From a virus, in IMG/VR virus record IMGVR_UViG_3300042923_000961, positions 1 to 51,408 of that record: 51,408 bases of DNA. One strand, 5' to 3'. Each line of letters opens with the position of its first letter. Positions within the stretch are counted from its first letter, which is position 1. Made by a program: the position numbers and the translations under genes. The notes beneath the pieces were generated by a model that was not told the origin of the DNA, made no database searches, and saw only the letters and a program-made list of their open reading frames with translations. Below are positions 24,365 to 31,673 of this stretch, piece by piece.

Positions 24365-24938
24365 GTGCTTTGTTCCTCCCTTGTTTGGATCTGCTGAATC
24401 TACCATGTAGGCAGATTCTTGTGCGGCGTCGCCTCTGATTGCGACTGTCGGTCCCGCACGACCGCGATACCACGGCAACGTGATTGATCTCAACGTTTCT
24501 TTGCACCGCATCATAATGCTCGCCGTTATATTCACCCTGCGTCATAGCCACATCAGACATAAAACCAATGGACAGCTCACGTTTGCCGTTCTTGATCTTT
24601 TGAATCAAGTCCTTATCCGTGATTGTCATGGACACGGTCAGCTTGTTCCCGAATACCTGAGCATCCGTGTGCGTCATGCCCTTCGAGTACGTCTGATAGT
24701 TCGCCAGCGTCACAAGTTCATGCGGATGGTCATCCGTCACTGGCTTTCCAATCGCCGAGCGAACCGTACGATCAGAAAAGATTTCATCCGGAAGCTTAGC
24801 CTCCATCTGAATCCCGCCATCGCTCCGCATGTACGGAAAAACGCCAGGTCGGGTAATCGGTGCTTTGACCGTTAGAAACCCTTCTGGCGTTTCGGAGAAA
24901 TCCTCTATGAGTGCTTTGTCGTACCGTTGCTTTTTCAC
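24345..24938 (-). CDS. Prohead protease (DUF2213), apparent frameshift near its end
   Basis: The DUF2213 signature is clear: YMRSDGGIQMEAKLPDEIFSD, GKPVTDDHPHELVTLANY, and LSIGFMSDV. At about residue 160 the frame reads VAVVSRSCGT and then becomes an Arg-rich tail. The expected VSRGRAGP is found in the neighbouring frame, which leads into the scaffold. Loss of one CG dinucleotide in the run around 24472, or a -2 ribosomal shift, would restore the fusion. The protein is a maturation protease by family; the shift is what I see. Confidence 0.8.
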   Translation of the reverse strand: MKKQRYDKALIEDFSETPEGFLTVKAPITRPGVFPYMRSDGGIQMEAKLPDEIFSDRTVRSAIGKPVTDDHPHELVTLANYQTYSKGMTHTDAQVFGNKLTVSMTITDKDLIQKIKNGKRELSIGFMSDVAMTQGEYNGEHYDAVQRNVEINHVAVVSRSCGTDSRNQRRRRTRICLHGRFSRSKQGRNKAHGKVQD

Positions 24939-25000
24939 ATATGATCACCACCTTTCGGGATAAATTAATCCATAACGCAGGACTAGGCGAGATAAACGAA

Positions 25001-25303
25001 TCACCCCCTTGTGGAATTGTTAATTACAACGGTATCTGTTAGATTATCTGCCAATTCCTTGAACTTTTTATCGATTTCTTCTCTTACTTTCTTTCCTATT
25101 CCATCAAGATTAACTTCCACAGCAATGTTTCGTAATTGGTTGGATTCATTAACACCTTTACGGTATTCCTGTTCCATTAGCAAAGCGATCTCTTGAAGCT
25201 GATCTGCCGTCAGCGACTTGAGCGTTTCCGAACCAATCAGACTTGCGTAATGCCTCTGTAGGTCTTTAGGATAAATGGCATCCATGGGCTTCATTTCAAT
25301 CAC
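25001..25303 (-). CDS. Hypothetical helical protein in the head gene cluster
   Basis: The 100-residue product is hydrophilic and helical (LTADQLQEIALLMEQEYRKGVNES, GIGKKVREEIDKKFKELADNL). I do not recognise it. The ATG at 25303 overlaps the upstream gene by 8 bp, so it belongs to the same operon between minor head protein and protease genes. Confidence 0.55.
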   Translation of the reverse strand: MIEMKPMDAIYPKDLQRHYASLIGSETLKSLTADQLQEIALLMEQEYRKGVNESNQLRNIAVEVNLDGIGKKVREEIDKKFKELADNLTDTVVINNSTRG

Positions 25304-25592
25304 TTACCTTTTTATAAGTTTCCTCAAAGACGCCTCGACTCAACATCTGTTCTTTTTGACCAAAAAGACGGATTATATAATCTTTGTCCTTCAGTTCCTG
25401 CTCGCCGTGCTGACCATTAATAAAAAATTTTGCCCTTACACTTGGATAGAGATCGGGGTGATTCACGAATTCATCAACTCTGAATTGTTTTGCCTCGATG
25501 ATATCTGAAGTCCTAACATATCTGTGCTTTGAAACATCACTTTTTCTCGTATCCACTTTTCGTTCTGTAATTCTTGCACTTGGTTTGTCCAT
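25296..25592 (-). CDS. Hypothetical protein in the head gene cluster
   Basis: The 98-residue product has a central segment (RTSDIIEAKQFRVDEFVNHPDLYPSV...KDKDYIIRLFGQKE) resembling small phage proteins with a PGDYG-like regulatory fold. The assignment is weak. It begins 9 bp after the minor head gene and overlaps the next gene. Confidence 0.5.
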   Translation of the reverse strand: MDKPSARITERKVDTRKSDVSKHRYVRTSDIIEAKQFRVDEFVNHPDLYPSVRAKFFINGQHGEQELKDKDYIIRLFGQKEQMLSRGVFEETYKKVSD

Positions 25593-25601
25593 TTGTGCCT
25601 C

Positions 25602-26378
25602 CTAATCATCAAATACTGGATATGCTACACATCGGCATCGAAATGGTTCTCCTGGCAATCCTTCGCTTGGTGGGTTGTCATATGAGAATATATGGCCGTT
25701 CAAGTCTCTGTGCTTTGGACGAACCCGATTGTCTCCAGCGTCCACCCATTCAAACTTCTTAACGCCAACCTCTCGATGCCTTTTGCCAGTCATTTGTCCG
25801 AAGATTGTCCCTGTCTGGTCCACAGCAATAAACTGCGCTCGATTCCGCGTCATACCTACACGATCGACAAGACCTTGGCGAATGTCACCAATACTCTGAC
25901 CTTTCTTTACACCCTGATAGATGATCGATTCGATCTTAGGAAAAAACTCATCCCTGATCGTGCTGATGTATGAAACATTTTCGGCAACACTGCTCCGCAT
26001 GAACTCAGCAAGCCATGGTTCTGACTGCGTCGGATCAATGCTATGAATCGCTCCCTGTGCTTTCGTATTTGCCTTGCTCTGCTCATTAACTGTCTTCACA
26101 AACCGCTCGGCTGTGCGTTGCACGTCGCTATTTGAAAAAATCCCAAGAGAAAGCCCCTTAATGAGTTCAACTGCTTGCCGAATCACATCAAGGGGTTCAT
26201 CTTGCCTGTATTCAGTTGCATCCTGCCGCGCTTTGTACTGCTTAATCTGTGACTTAATCTGATCATCAAAGATTTGCAATGTCAGCTTGCCGAGTTGGTC
26301 CACCATATTCAGGAGTTGACGTATATAAAAGCGTTCAGCGCTCCAAGGGTACCGAGTTTTAGGAATTCGCTTTACCAT
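25602..26378 (-). CDS. Minor head protein (Mu F / SPP1 gp7-type)
   Basis: The 258-residue product carries the family's C-terminal signature: RNRAQFIAVDQTGTIFGQMTG...GVKKFEWVDAGDNRVRPKHRDLNGHIF and an ending with GEPFRCRCVAYP. These proteins sit with the portal and assist genome ejection. It overlaps the portal gene by 20 bp. Confidence 0.88.
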   Translation of the reverse strand: MVKRIPKTRYPWSAERFYIRQLLNMVDQLGKLTLQIFDDQIKSQIKQYKARQDATEYRQDEPLDVIRQAVELIKGLSLGIFSNSDVQRTAERFVKTVNEQSKANTKAQGAIHSIDPTQSEPWLAEFMRSSVAENVSYISTIRDEFFPKIESIIYQGVKKGQSIGDIRQGLVDRVGMTRNRAQFIAVDQTGTIFGQMTGKRHREVGVKKFEWVDAGDNRVRPKHRDLNGHIFSYDNPPSEGLPGEPFRCRCVAYPVFDD

Positions 26379-27762
26379 GATTTTGCGCCTCCTGATGTGC
26401 TCGGTAAATCTCTTTGGCCATAGCTTCTATTTCTTCTTTACTGTATCCATCAAGTGAAGCGGCATTGGGAACACTGCTAACACCAGTGCTGCCAAACCGT
26501 GCCGCCTTGATCTCATCTGGATCAGCAACGCCATTAACCAGGTAAATCTGATCAGCCTGTGCATTGGCCAAACGAATCTTGCTGTCAGTCTCGGAATCTA
26601 CATGCCATAAAGGATTGAATTTGATCTGATAGTCTACCTTTTCCGGATCCGTATGGCCAAACTCTTCCGACTGCAAGATGAGATTAATAAGATGTTCCAA
26701 ATGCGGCCGCAGCTGGTTCTCCTGCATCGCTGAGATACGAGCATAATAGTTCATTACATCGTACTGAGCGCCGGCAATCGTTCCCGCTTGTTGTCCTTTA
26801 ATAACACTCTTTGGCATCCGTACAGCTCCCGCAAGATAATCCCATACGTAATCGAGCAAGAAGTTAACTCCTGTTACCGGAGTTGCCTTCTTTTCGAGCT
26901 CTTCATCTTTGCCGATAATAGCAAGTGCTTCTGTTCGAAAAGCGAAATCCATTAACATGCCAAGCTCTGCTTTATCGGACTTGCTCAGGTCGTCCGCGTC
27001 CATAGATTTATAGACCTTAAAGACATAATCATAAAGGATCTGCCCAACAGACCACAGCGAAGTATCGAGCACCTTAATCACATCGTATAGCGGCTCGAGG
27101 ATTGACTGCCCTTTGCCCTCAAGCTCGTCCTCTTCAAGCAATCGTGTCTGATCGTGGATAAGCCGTGACGAGTGAATCTTGTTGTCTACCTCGGCGATTG
27201 AGGTCCCGCTCAATATCTGCTGGCCGATCGGCGTCAGTCGATTGATCTGAAAGAACTCTACAGTACCGTAATCCCTGCTAAACGGATCACGGTTCATGAC
27301 GAAATTATTTACCTTGTAGCTGCTGAACGGGTTCAGGTAGTCAATGCTCTTGATCTTCAGCGGATCCAATGGATCGCTCAAATTGAAAGTAACTGATTGA
27401 GTAACCCCAAGTGCGATAAATCCGTCACCACGTAACCGCTCATACTGCCGGCATTTGTAAAAGGCTTGCTTCGCGTTCAAATCGCGCAGCTTTTTCATCA
27501 GCTGATCGTGCAGCGCATTGTCTTTTAGCTCAATGTCCCATCCGTTCTGCGTCATATCCTCAGCTGGTATGTCAACGATGTTCTGTACGATGGCATTGGT
27601 CGCGTAAAGATCGGACAGATCTTGTTGTGTCATCTTATGACGTATCTGCGGCCGCTGCCTCGTGATTTTGTCGGTTCCATAGCCTTTCTTCTGACCGGTC
27701 ATAAAATCTTCTCTGAAACCGTCCGTGCGCACTGTATCAATTGTTTTCTGCATGTCTCTCAC
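26359..27762 (-). CDS. Portal protein (DUF1073)
   Basis: The 467-residue product has the DUF1073 portal pattern: RPQIRHKMTQQDLSDLYATNAIVQNIVDIPAEDMTQNGW near the N-terminus, a central SRLIHDQTRLLEEDELEGKGQSILEPLYDVIK, and a VRMPKSVIKGQQAGTIAGAQYDVMNYYARI crown/stem region. The portal ring is the DNA entry channel. It follows the large terminase by overlap. Some DUF1073 proteins carry a fused anti-CBASS Acb1 domain; I see no such HxT/HxS extension here. Confidence 0.88.
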   Translation of the reverse strand: MRDMQKTIDTVRTDGFREDFMTGQKKGYGTDKITRQRPQIRHKMTQQDLSDLYATNAIVQNIVDIPAEDMTQNGWDIELKDNALHDQLMKKLRDLNAKQAFYKCRQYERLRGDGFIALGVTQSVTFNLSDPLDPLKIKSIDYLNPFSSYKVNNFVMNRDPFSRDYGTVEFFQINRLTPIGQQILSGTSIAEVDNKIHSSRLIHDQTRLLEEDELEGKGQSILEPLYDVIKVLDTSLWSVGQILYDYVFKVYKSMDADDLSKSDKAELGMLMDFAFRTEALAIIGKDEELEKKATPVTGVNFLLDYVWDYLAGAVRMPKSVIKGQQAGTIAGAQYDVMNYYARISAMQENQLRPHLEHLINLILQSEEFGHTDPEKVDYQIKFNPLWHVDSETDSKIRLANAQADQIYLVNGVADPDEIKAARFGSTGVSSVPNAASLDGYSKEEIEAMAKEIYRAHQEAQNHGKANS

Positions 27763-29033
27763 CTCCTGCCGTAAAGCTTCTTATATCGATCAAGTGGACT
27801 AGCAACATTTCTGATATCTTCCATAGCGTACCGCATGGCGTCCATCAAGTGGTTGTATTCATCAACCGGCTTGTTGATTGCCTTACCATTGCTCTTGTCC
27901 TTATCCCAAACATAGTTGCCAAGCTCCGTCAGCACGTTCGTACACTTAGGATGGACAATCAAGTGATAGCCTTGGATCTTCTGAATGCCGTTCAGAATGG
28001 AATCCTTGCCCTTTTGAGCTTCCTTAATCCGATGAATGCCAAACCGCCGAATCTCTTCAATACTCTTAGGCTCAGCAGCATCAGCCACGATCTTTTCCTT
28101 GGCATAGCCCTTGTATTTAATACGGTCCGCAATGTCCTTGTTGACCATTCCTTGCTCATAGAATTCATCAAAGACATAGATTGTTTCCGCTCGCAGATCA
28201 ACAAGCATTGCAATAAATGCCGTAGGGTCGTTGGTATATCCGAAGTCAAGACCAAACGCTGACTTGATGCCAAGTCTTCGGGTAACCTCTGCTGGATCGA
28301 ATTCCTGCTCTTCGTAATTGTCGTAGATTGCACCTTCTGCAATACCCCATTCTCCGAGGCCTTCAATCTTGTACCTGCGTGGGTCTTTGACCTTCATCTT
28401 TTCAAAGAGATCGATGTCGTCCTGACCAAGAAACTCATTGCATCGGTAGTCGGTCGTCTTAGCCATCACATCAGAATCGGGAACATCAAAAAAACGCCGC
28501 TTCAGCCAGTGTTTTTCATTCCACGGGTTGAAAGTCAGCGTTATTTGTTTGAAGTATCCTGGTGGCAAATTACCACGAATACTCATATCCACTTTGTTAA
28601 AGGCATCTTCATCCTCGACCTGGTAGGCTTCCTCGAACCATGCCCAGCACAAGAACCCTGTTTCGACCGTAATTGAGGTTACAGACATTGGCTTGTCCAT
28701 GCCTCGAAACATGATCTTCTGTCCGGTCGGCTTATATCGCAGTTCCAATGGAGATAGGCTTGCTTGCCAGTATGCTTCAACGTGCAGTCGGTTGATTGCC
28801 CATTTAAGCTGTGCATAGGTTGAATCCTTATGGTCCTTAAAAACCTTACGGACAATCAATGCATTGGCTAGTGGATACTCCATAATGCGTTCGATGAAAT
28901 TGATTGCAGTCGTTACAGATTTTTTAGAACCACGACCGCCCTTGCATACGCGGTACCGGCCTTTGAAATTCCAATAGTCTTTATATCCACCGCCGACAAC
29001 GTCTTTTAAGCTGATCTCAATCATTGAGATCAT
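27759..29033 (-). CDS. Terminase large subunit (PBSX-type)
   Basis: The 424-residue product has Walker A-like KGGRGSKKS at about 31-39, Walker B-like CWAWFEEAY near 130, the coupling-type LTFNPWNEKHWLKR, and an RNase H-like nuclease part opening GLDFGYTNDPTAFIAM. It packages DNA into proheads. The Walker A type differs from the decayed terminase at 485-1147. It overlaps the small subunit gene by 17 bp; ATG at 29024 is an alternative start. Confidence 0.93.
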   Translation of the reverse strand: MISMIEISLKDVVGGGYKDYWNFKGRYRVCKGGRGSKKSVTTAINFIERIMEYPLANALIVRKVFKDHKDSTYAQLKWAINRLHVEAYWQASLSPLELRYKPTGQKIMFRGMDKPMSVTSITVETGFLCWAWFEEAYQVEDEDAFNKVDMSIRGNLPPGYFKQITLTFNPWNEKHWLKRRFFDVPDSDVMAKTTDYRCNEFLGQDDIDLFEKMKVKDPRRYKIEGLGEWGIAEGAIYDNYEEQEFDPAEVTRRLGIKSAFGLDFGYTNDPTAFIAMLVDLRAETIYVFDEFYEQGMVNKDIADRIKYKGYAKEKIVADAAEPKSIEEIRRFGIHRIKEAQKGKDSILNGIQKIQGYHLIVHPKCTNVLTELGNYVWDKDKSNGKAINKPVDEYNHLMDAMRYAMEDIRNVASPLDRYKKLYGRR

Positions 29034-29673
29034 TCACGATCTTAACTGACTGTGCTCCGGTGATTTCAACTTTATCAGTAGGACGATAACCACCACGATC
29101 AAGAATGTCATGAAGGATATTCATCCGCATGGTCTCGATCTTTTCCCATGCTGCTGGCTTGATCAAGAACTTTGTAAGGCGATCGATTTCTTTATTCGCA
29201 TTTGATCTCTTTAGGGAAACAGGTTTTTGCTCCTTCAAAGCTTCATCCATTTTCTCCTTCAGTTCCATGAGCAAGGCTTGATTATCATGTTTCTTTGCCT
29301 CCCGCATTTGCCCCTCAATCTCAGCCACCTTACTGTTTGCTTCATCGATTGCAGGCTGCATGTCGATCAATGACTTCTGAATGTCATCTATCTCCTGCAT
29401 CGCTTGATTATGCTTTTCAATTTTCTTATCGACTTCATCCAGCTGCTGCCACAACTTCGCATATGCGATATTGCTGTCATGTTCAAAACGCTCTCGTAGC
29501 TTCGCCATTGCTTCGTCAATTTTTTTCGCGACCTTAGCATTTCTTAGCAACTTTGCACCGGTCACAGCTGCTGTTTTTTCACTGTAACCGGCCTTAATGA
29601 CCGCTTGCGTGGCATTAAATGACGTCAAGTACTCTCTTACAAATGCGTCTTGTCTAGGATTGAGATCGTTCAT
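29017..29673 (-). CDS. Terminase small subunit
   Basis: The 218-residue product opens with LNPRQDAFVREYLTSFNATQAVIKAGYSEKTAAVTGAKLLRNAKV, the standard small-terminase HTH. A long coiled-coil (about 70-160) follows and would support the oligomeric ring. The C-terminal part contacts the large subunit. It recognises the packaging site and starts packaging. Confidence 0.92.
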   Translation of the reverse strand: MNDLNPRQDAFVREYLTSFNATQAVIKAGYSEKTAAVTGAKLLRNAKVAKKIDEAMAKLRERFEHDSNIAYAKLWQQLDEVDKKIEKHNQAMQEIDDIQKSLIDMQPAIDEANSKVAEIEGQMREAKKHDNQALLMELKEKMDEALKEQKPVSLKRSNANKEIDRLTKFLIKPAAWEKIETMRMNILHDILDRGGYRPTDKVEITGAQSVKIVNDLND

Positions 29674-29705
29674 TCTACATCACCTCTACCTCCATTTTTT
29701 CATAA

Positions 29706-29731
29706 TAAAAGATCGGCAGTATTTGCCGACC
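29706..29731 (-). terminator. Terminator between the morons and terS
   Basis: Leftward, GGTCGGCA-AATAC-TGCCGATC (one G-U pair) is followed by TTTTATT. It ends the transcript of the gene at 29742-30167 before the packaging genes, so terS must be expressed from read-through or its own promoter. Confidence 0.75.
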
Positions 29732-29741
29732 TCTTATATGT

Positions 29742-30167
29742 TCATTTTTTGATTAAAAATTTATAAATAGTTTCAATTGCTTCTCTGTATTCGCTTGGCC
29801 AACTTGTTTGAGCGTCCGAATCATCAATACTATCAAATTCCAATTTAGGACCATCTTGAGGCTCGACGATTAATCTGGCTTTCAACATGTATCTATCAGG
29901 AGTTTTAAAATCAATTTTCTTTATATTCAATTCATAAGACTCAATATCTATTCTTACATCATCTGCAAAATGAAGAACAAATATCTTTGTATCTGAAAAC
30001 ACGATGACTTCAGAATCTTTACTGTTGAAAAAGTTCTTAGGATAGAAAATTTTCATTTCATCTTTCAAGTAATTTTCAATCGACTGCAACAATTCTTCAT
30101 GATGTTTTGGATCAGCTCTAAATGAATTTATATACATATCAAAAAATCTTTTATAAGTAATTGCCAT
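29742..30167 (-). CDS. Hypothetical moron protein
   Basis: Start taken at the ATG at 30167 behind GGAGATGATTGCC; the open frame upstream covers only the promoter region. The 141-residue product (MAITYKRFFDMYINSF...) has no signal or membrane segment and an alpha/beta look. I do not recognise it. It has its own promoter (extended -10 at 30188-30196) and terminator, lower GC than the neighbouring packaging genes, and a promoter region homologous to that of the next gene upstream: a moron. Confidence 0.6.
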   Translation of the reverse strand: MAITYKRFFDMYINSFRADPKHHEELLQSIENYLKDEMKIFYPKNFFNSKDSEVIVFSDTKIFVLHFADDVRIDIESYELNIKKIDFKTPDRYMLKARLIVEPQDGPKLEFDSIDDSDAQTSWPSEYREAIETIYKFLIKK

Positions 30168-30184
30168 GGCAATCATCTCCATTC

Positions 30185-30236
30185 TGCATAATACCACTCC
30201 ATTCAACAAAATAGAACAATATTCCTGCTTATTCTT
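30185..30236 (-). promoter_or_regulatory. Moron promoter module, copy 1
   Basis: Read leftward the module starts GCAGGAATATTGTTCT and ends in the extended -10 TGGTATTAT (30188-30196), about 20 bp before the start at 30167. It aligns over about 55 bp to copy 2 at 30478-30524, far beyond the -10. A -35 is not clear, as often with TGn promoters. Confidence 0.6.
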
Positions 30237-30239
30237 AAA

Positions 30240-30264
30240 ATAAAAACACCCCCGAAGGAGTGCT
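30240..30264 (-). terminator. Terminator of the 60-aa moron gene
   Basis: Leftward, AGCACTCC-TTCG-GGGGTGTT is followed by TTTATTTT. The stable UUCG-type loop and T-run directly follow the stop of the gene at 30277-30459. Confidence 0.8.
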
Positions 30265-30276
30265 GATAGCCAATCT

Positions 30277-30459
30277 TTATTCAATAGGCAACTTTTGAAT
30301 GTTTAAAAATGCTACACTCTCATAGTTAAAATTTCTACAAAGATTAGCTGCCATTATATGTAATTCATCTTTCCCGATTGAAGAATAAGTACTCGTGTAA
30401 TTATTATAAATATACGAGCTACCATCTTTGAGATAACCAATGTATGATACTAAGAACAT
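30277..30459 (-). CDS. Small hypothetical moron protein, 60 aa
   Basis: Start taken at the ATG at 30459 with GGGGACGATAAAG upstream; the longer open frame overlaps the divergent gene and is probably not used. The product begins MFLVSYIGYLKDGSSYIYNNY and shows no known domain. It is flanked by its own promoter module (copy 2) and terminator. It diverges from the Cas2-like gene, with about 120 bp between the two starts. Confidence 0.6.
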   Translation of the reverse strand: MFLVSYIGYLKDGSSYIYNNYTSTYSSIGKDELHIMAANLCRNFNYESVAFLNIQKLPIE

Positions 30460-30477
30460 CTTTATCGTCCCCAATTC

Positions 30478-30524
30478 TGCAGAATACCAATCTATTCCAC
30501 AAAACAGGACAATTTTCCTGCTAT
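30478..30524 (-). promoter_or_regulatory. Moron promoter module, copy 2
   Basis: Leftward GCAGGAAAATTGTCCTG is followed by the extended -10 TGGTATTCT (30481-30489). It is clearly homologous to copy 1 at 30185-30236. It drives the 60-aa gene at 30459. Confidence 0.6.
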
Positions 30525-30582
30525 TTATACAGGATAATGTGTGTGAATGAAGAATTATATGTTTGAAGGAGGTGAATTCACC

Positions 30583-30852
30583 ATGTCTAAAATTATAACG
30601 TATGATCTCGACTCGCCAGGTCAAGATTATAGTAAACTTATTGATGCAATTAAATCTTATTCAGATTGGGCAAAAATAAGTGAGTCTTGCTGGGTAATAT
30701 CCTCAGCAGATTCTTGTGTAACCATTAGAGACAATCTAAAGAATTACATTGACACCAATGACAAATTATTTGTCGCTACATTAAACGGAGAAGCTGCTTG
30801 GTCAGGAAGCATTTCTAGTACCGATGATGTAAAGCGGGTAATACAAAATTAA
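30583..30852 (+). CDS. Cas2-like ferredoxin-fold small protein (moron)
   Basis: Start taken at the ATG at 30583 behind GAAGGAGGTGAATTCACC. The 89-residue product reads MSKIITYDLDSPGQDYSKLIDAIKSY..., then SCWVISSADSCVTIRDNLKNYIDTNDKLFVATLNGEAAW. This is the pattern of Cas2/VapD-type ferredoxin folds: a first strand with YDL, a GxDYxKLxxAI helix and a DKLFV last strand. There is no cas1 or repeat array. It is the only rightward gene between packaging genes and the late regulator and has its own terminator, so it is an independently expressed moron. Confidence 0.65.
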   Translation: MSKIITYDLDSPGQDYSKLIDAIKSYSDWAKISESCWVISSADSCVTIRDNLKNYIDTNDKLFVATLNGEAAWSGSISSTDDVKRVIQN

Positions 30853-30863
30853 TTCTCGCTTTT

Positions 30864-30892
30864 CCCTGTGAGTAAATCATAGGGATTTTTTA
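30864..30892 (+). terminator. Terminator of the Cas2-like gene
   Basis: CCCTGTGA-GTAAA-TCATAGGG (with one mismatch) is followed by ATTTTTTATT, 11 bp after the stop codon. Confidence 0.75.
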
Positions 30893-30895
30893 TTA

Positions 30896-30962
30896 CAGCA
30901 CCAACGGTGCGCCATATTCAGGATCTTGATCGGAGGCTGTTCTCAACTCCCCGACCTGCCTT
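30896..30962. other. Noncoding element conserved with the old prophage remnant
   Basis: The stretch begins CAGCACCAACGGT and ends TCCCCGAC, aligning along its length to 1329-1389. It contains GCACC-GTT-GGTGC, a perfect short hairpin that is imperfect in the older copy. No shared protein frame explains the conservation. Its place between the ArpU-like gene and terS fits a packaging site (cos or pac) or a structured regulatory RNA. Confidence 0.5.
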
Positions 30963-31021
30963 CCATGGTAATAGAATATCACAGATTTTCAAGTCGAATG
31001 TGTTTTCATTGTGTACTCTTT

Positions 31022-31441
31022 TCATTCCGCACGAACAGCACGTGACGCTTTTCGGTATATCCTGTTGCTCACTCGTGCGCCAATCCTTCTAATCCAGTCG
31101 TAGCTGTACCCAAGTTCATGCGATATTTCTAGTAGCGACTTACCCTGCATCTGCAAAACCGCAACCTTGTAGTCAACGCCATCAAGTTCGCTGATCTTGG
31201 TCTCAAGCCGCTTCTTGCAATATTCCTTATCGTCCAGAACATTAAAAAGCGGGCGCAGAACATCATCGATTTTATATATTTCCTCAAGGGCACGATCAAA
31301 CTTAATTATTGCACGTACACCCATCTTCCAGTAATATTTTCGTTCGATTTCTAGCTGATGAATCCGCAGATAGAGACAGTCAATCTCACCGCACAGATCA
31401 TGATACATTTTGAGCGGCAGAAGTTCCGTAGCTGTTGTCAT
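31022..31441 (-). CDS. ArpU/sigma-like late transcription regulator
   Basis: The 139-residue product has an N-terminal helical part and a C-terminal HTH at about 105-130 (GKSLLEISHELGYSYDWIRRIGARVSNRI), like region 4 of sigma factors and ArpU/RinA-type activators. These switch on packaging and morphogenesis genes. It lies just upstream of the packaging region, its usual place. Confidence 0.72.
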   Translation of the reverse strand: MTTATELLPLKMYHDLCGEIDCLYLRIHQLEIERKYYWKMGVRAIIKFDRALEEIYKIDDVLRPLFNVLDDKEYCKKRLETKISELDGVDYKVAVLQMQGKSLLEISHELGYSYDWIRRIGARVSNRIYRKASRAVRAE

Positions 31442-31443
31442 CC

Positions 31444-31578
31444 TTATCGCCCCTTCCTGCGCAGCGCACCATGGCGACGTTCATAAATTGGTTGATCGAT
31501 GCCCATCAACTCTCGTAATTCACGTTTTGATATATAACGTTCCTTCTTAATCTTCTTTGGCTTATCATTCGATTTCAT
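31444..31578 (-). CDS. Small basic protein, 44 aa
   Basis: A short frame starts at the ATG at 31578 behind a strong AAGGAGG site and ends 2 bp before the late regulator start, implying coupling. The product (MKSNDKPKKIKKERYISKRELRELMGID...) is very basic. The segment ISKRELRELMGI resembles the first helix of an HTH. No family assigned. Confidence 0.6.
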   Translation of the reverse strand: MKSNDKPKKIKKERYISKRELRELMGIDQPIYERRHGALRRKGR

Positions 31579-31601
31579 AGCGCGCCTCCTTGTTTGGCAA
31601 A

Positions 31602-31647
31602 TAAAAAAGGACACCAATCAAGCGCGTTAACGCTCAATCAGTGTCCT
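31602..31647 (-). terminator. Strong terminator before the late-regulator pair
   Basis: Leftward, AGGACACTGATTGAGCG and its near complement flank a short loop, then TCCTTTTTTATT follows. The long stem ends transcription of the membrane-protein gene at 31674. Confidence 0.8.
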
Positions 31648-31673
31648 CAGGCTTTCCTATCTTGGACAGCAGA

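Noticed and set aside
26359-27762. Anti-CBASS Acb1 annotation for the DUF1073 gene
   Set aside because: The 2H phosphodiesterase histidine motifs are not visible and the length is normal for the portal alone.
30583-30852. cas2 of a CRISPR system
   Set aside because: No cas1, no other cas genes and no repeat array in the window; only the fold pattern is similar.
30907-31092. Rightward open frame across the conserved element near the late regulator
   Set aside because: It is antisense to the ArpU-like gene for much of its length, has no ribosome site, and its frame is not kept in the older copy of the element.
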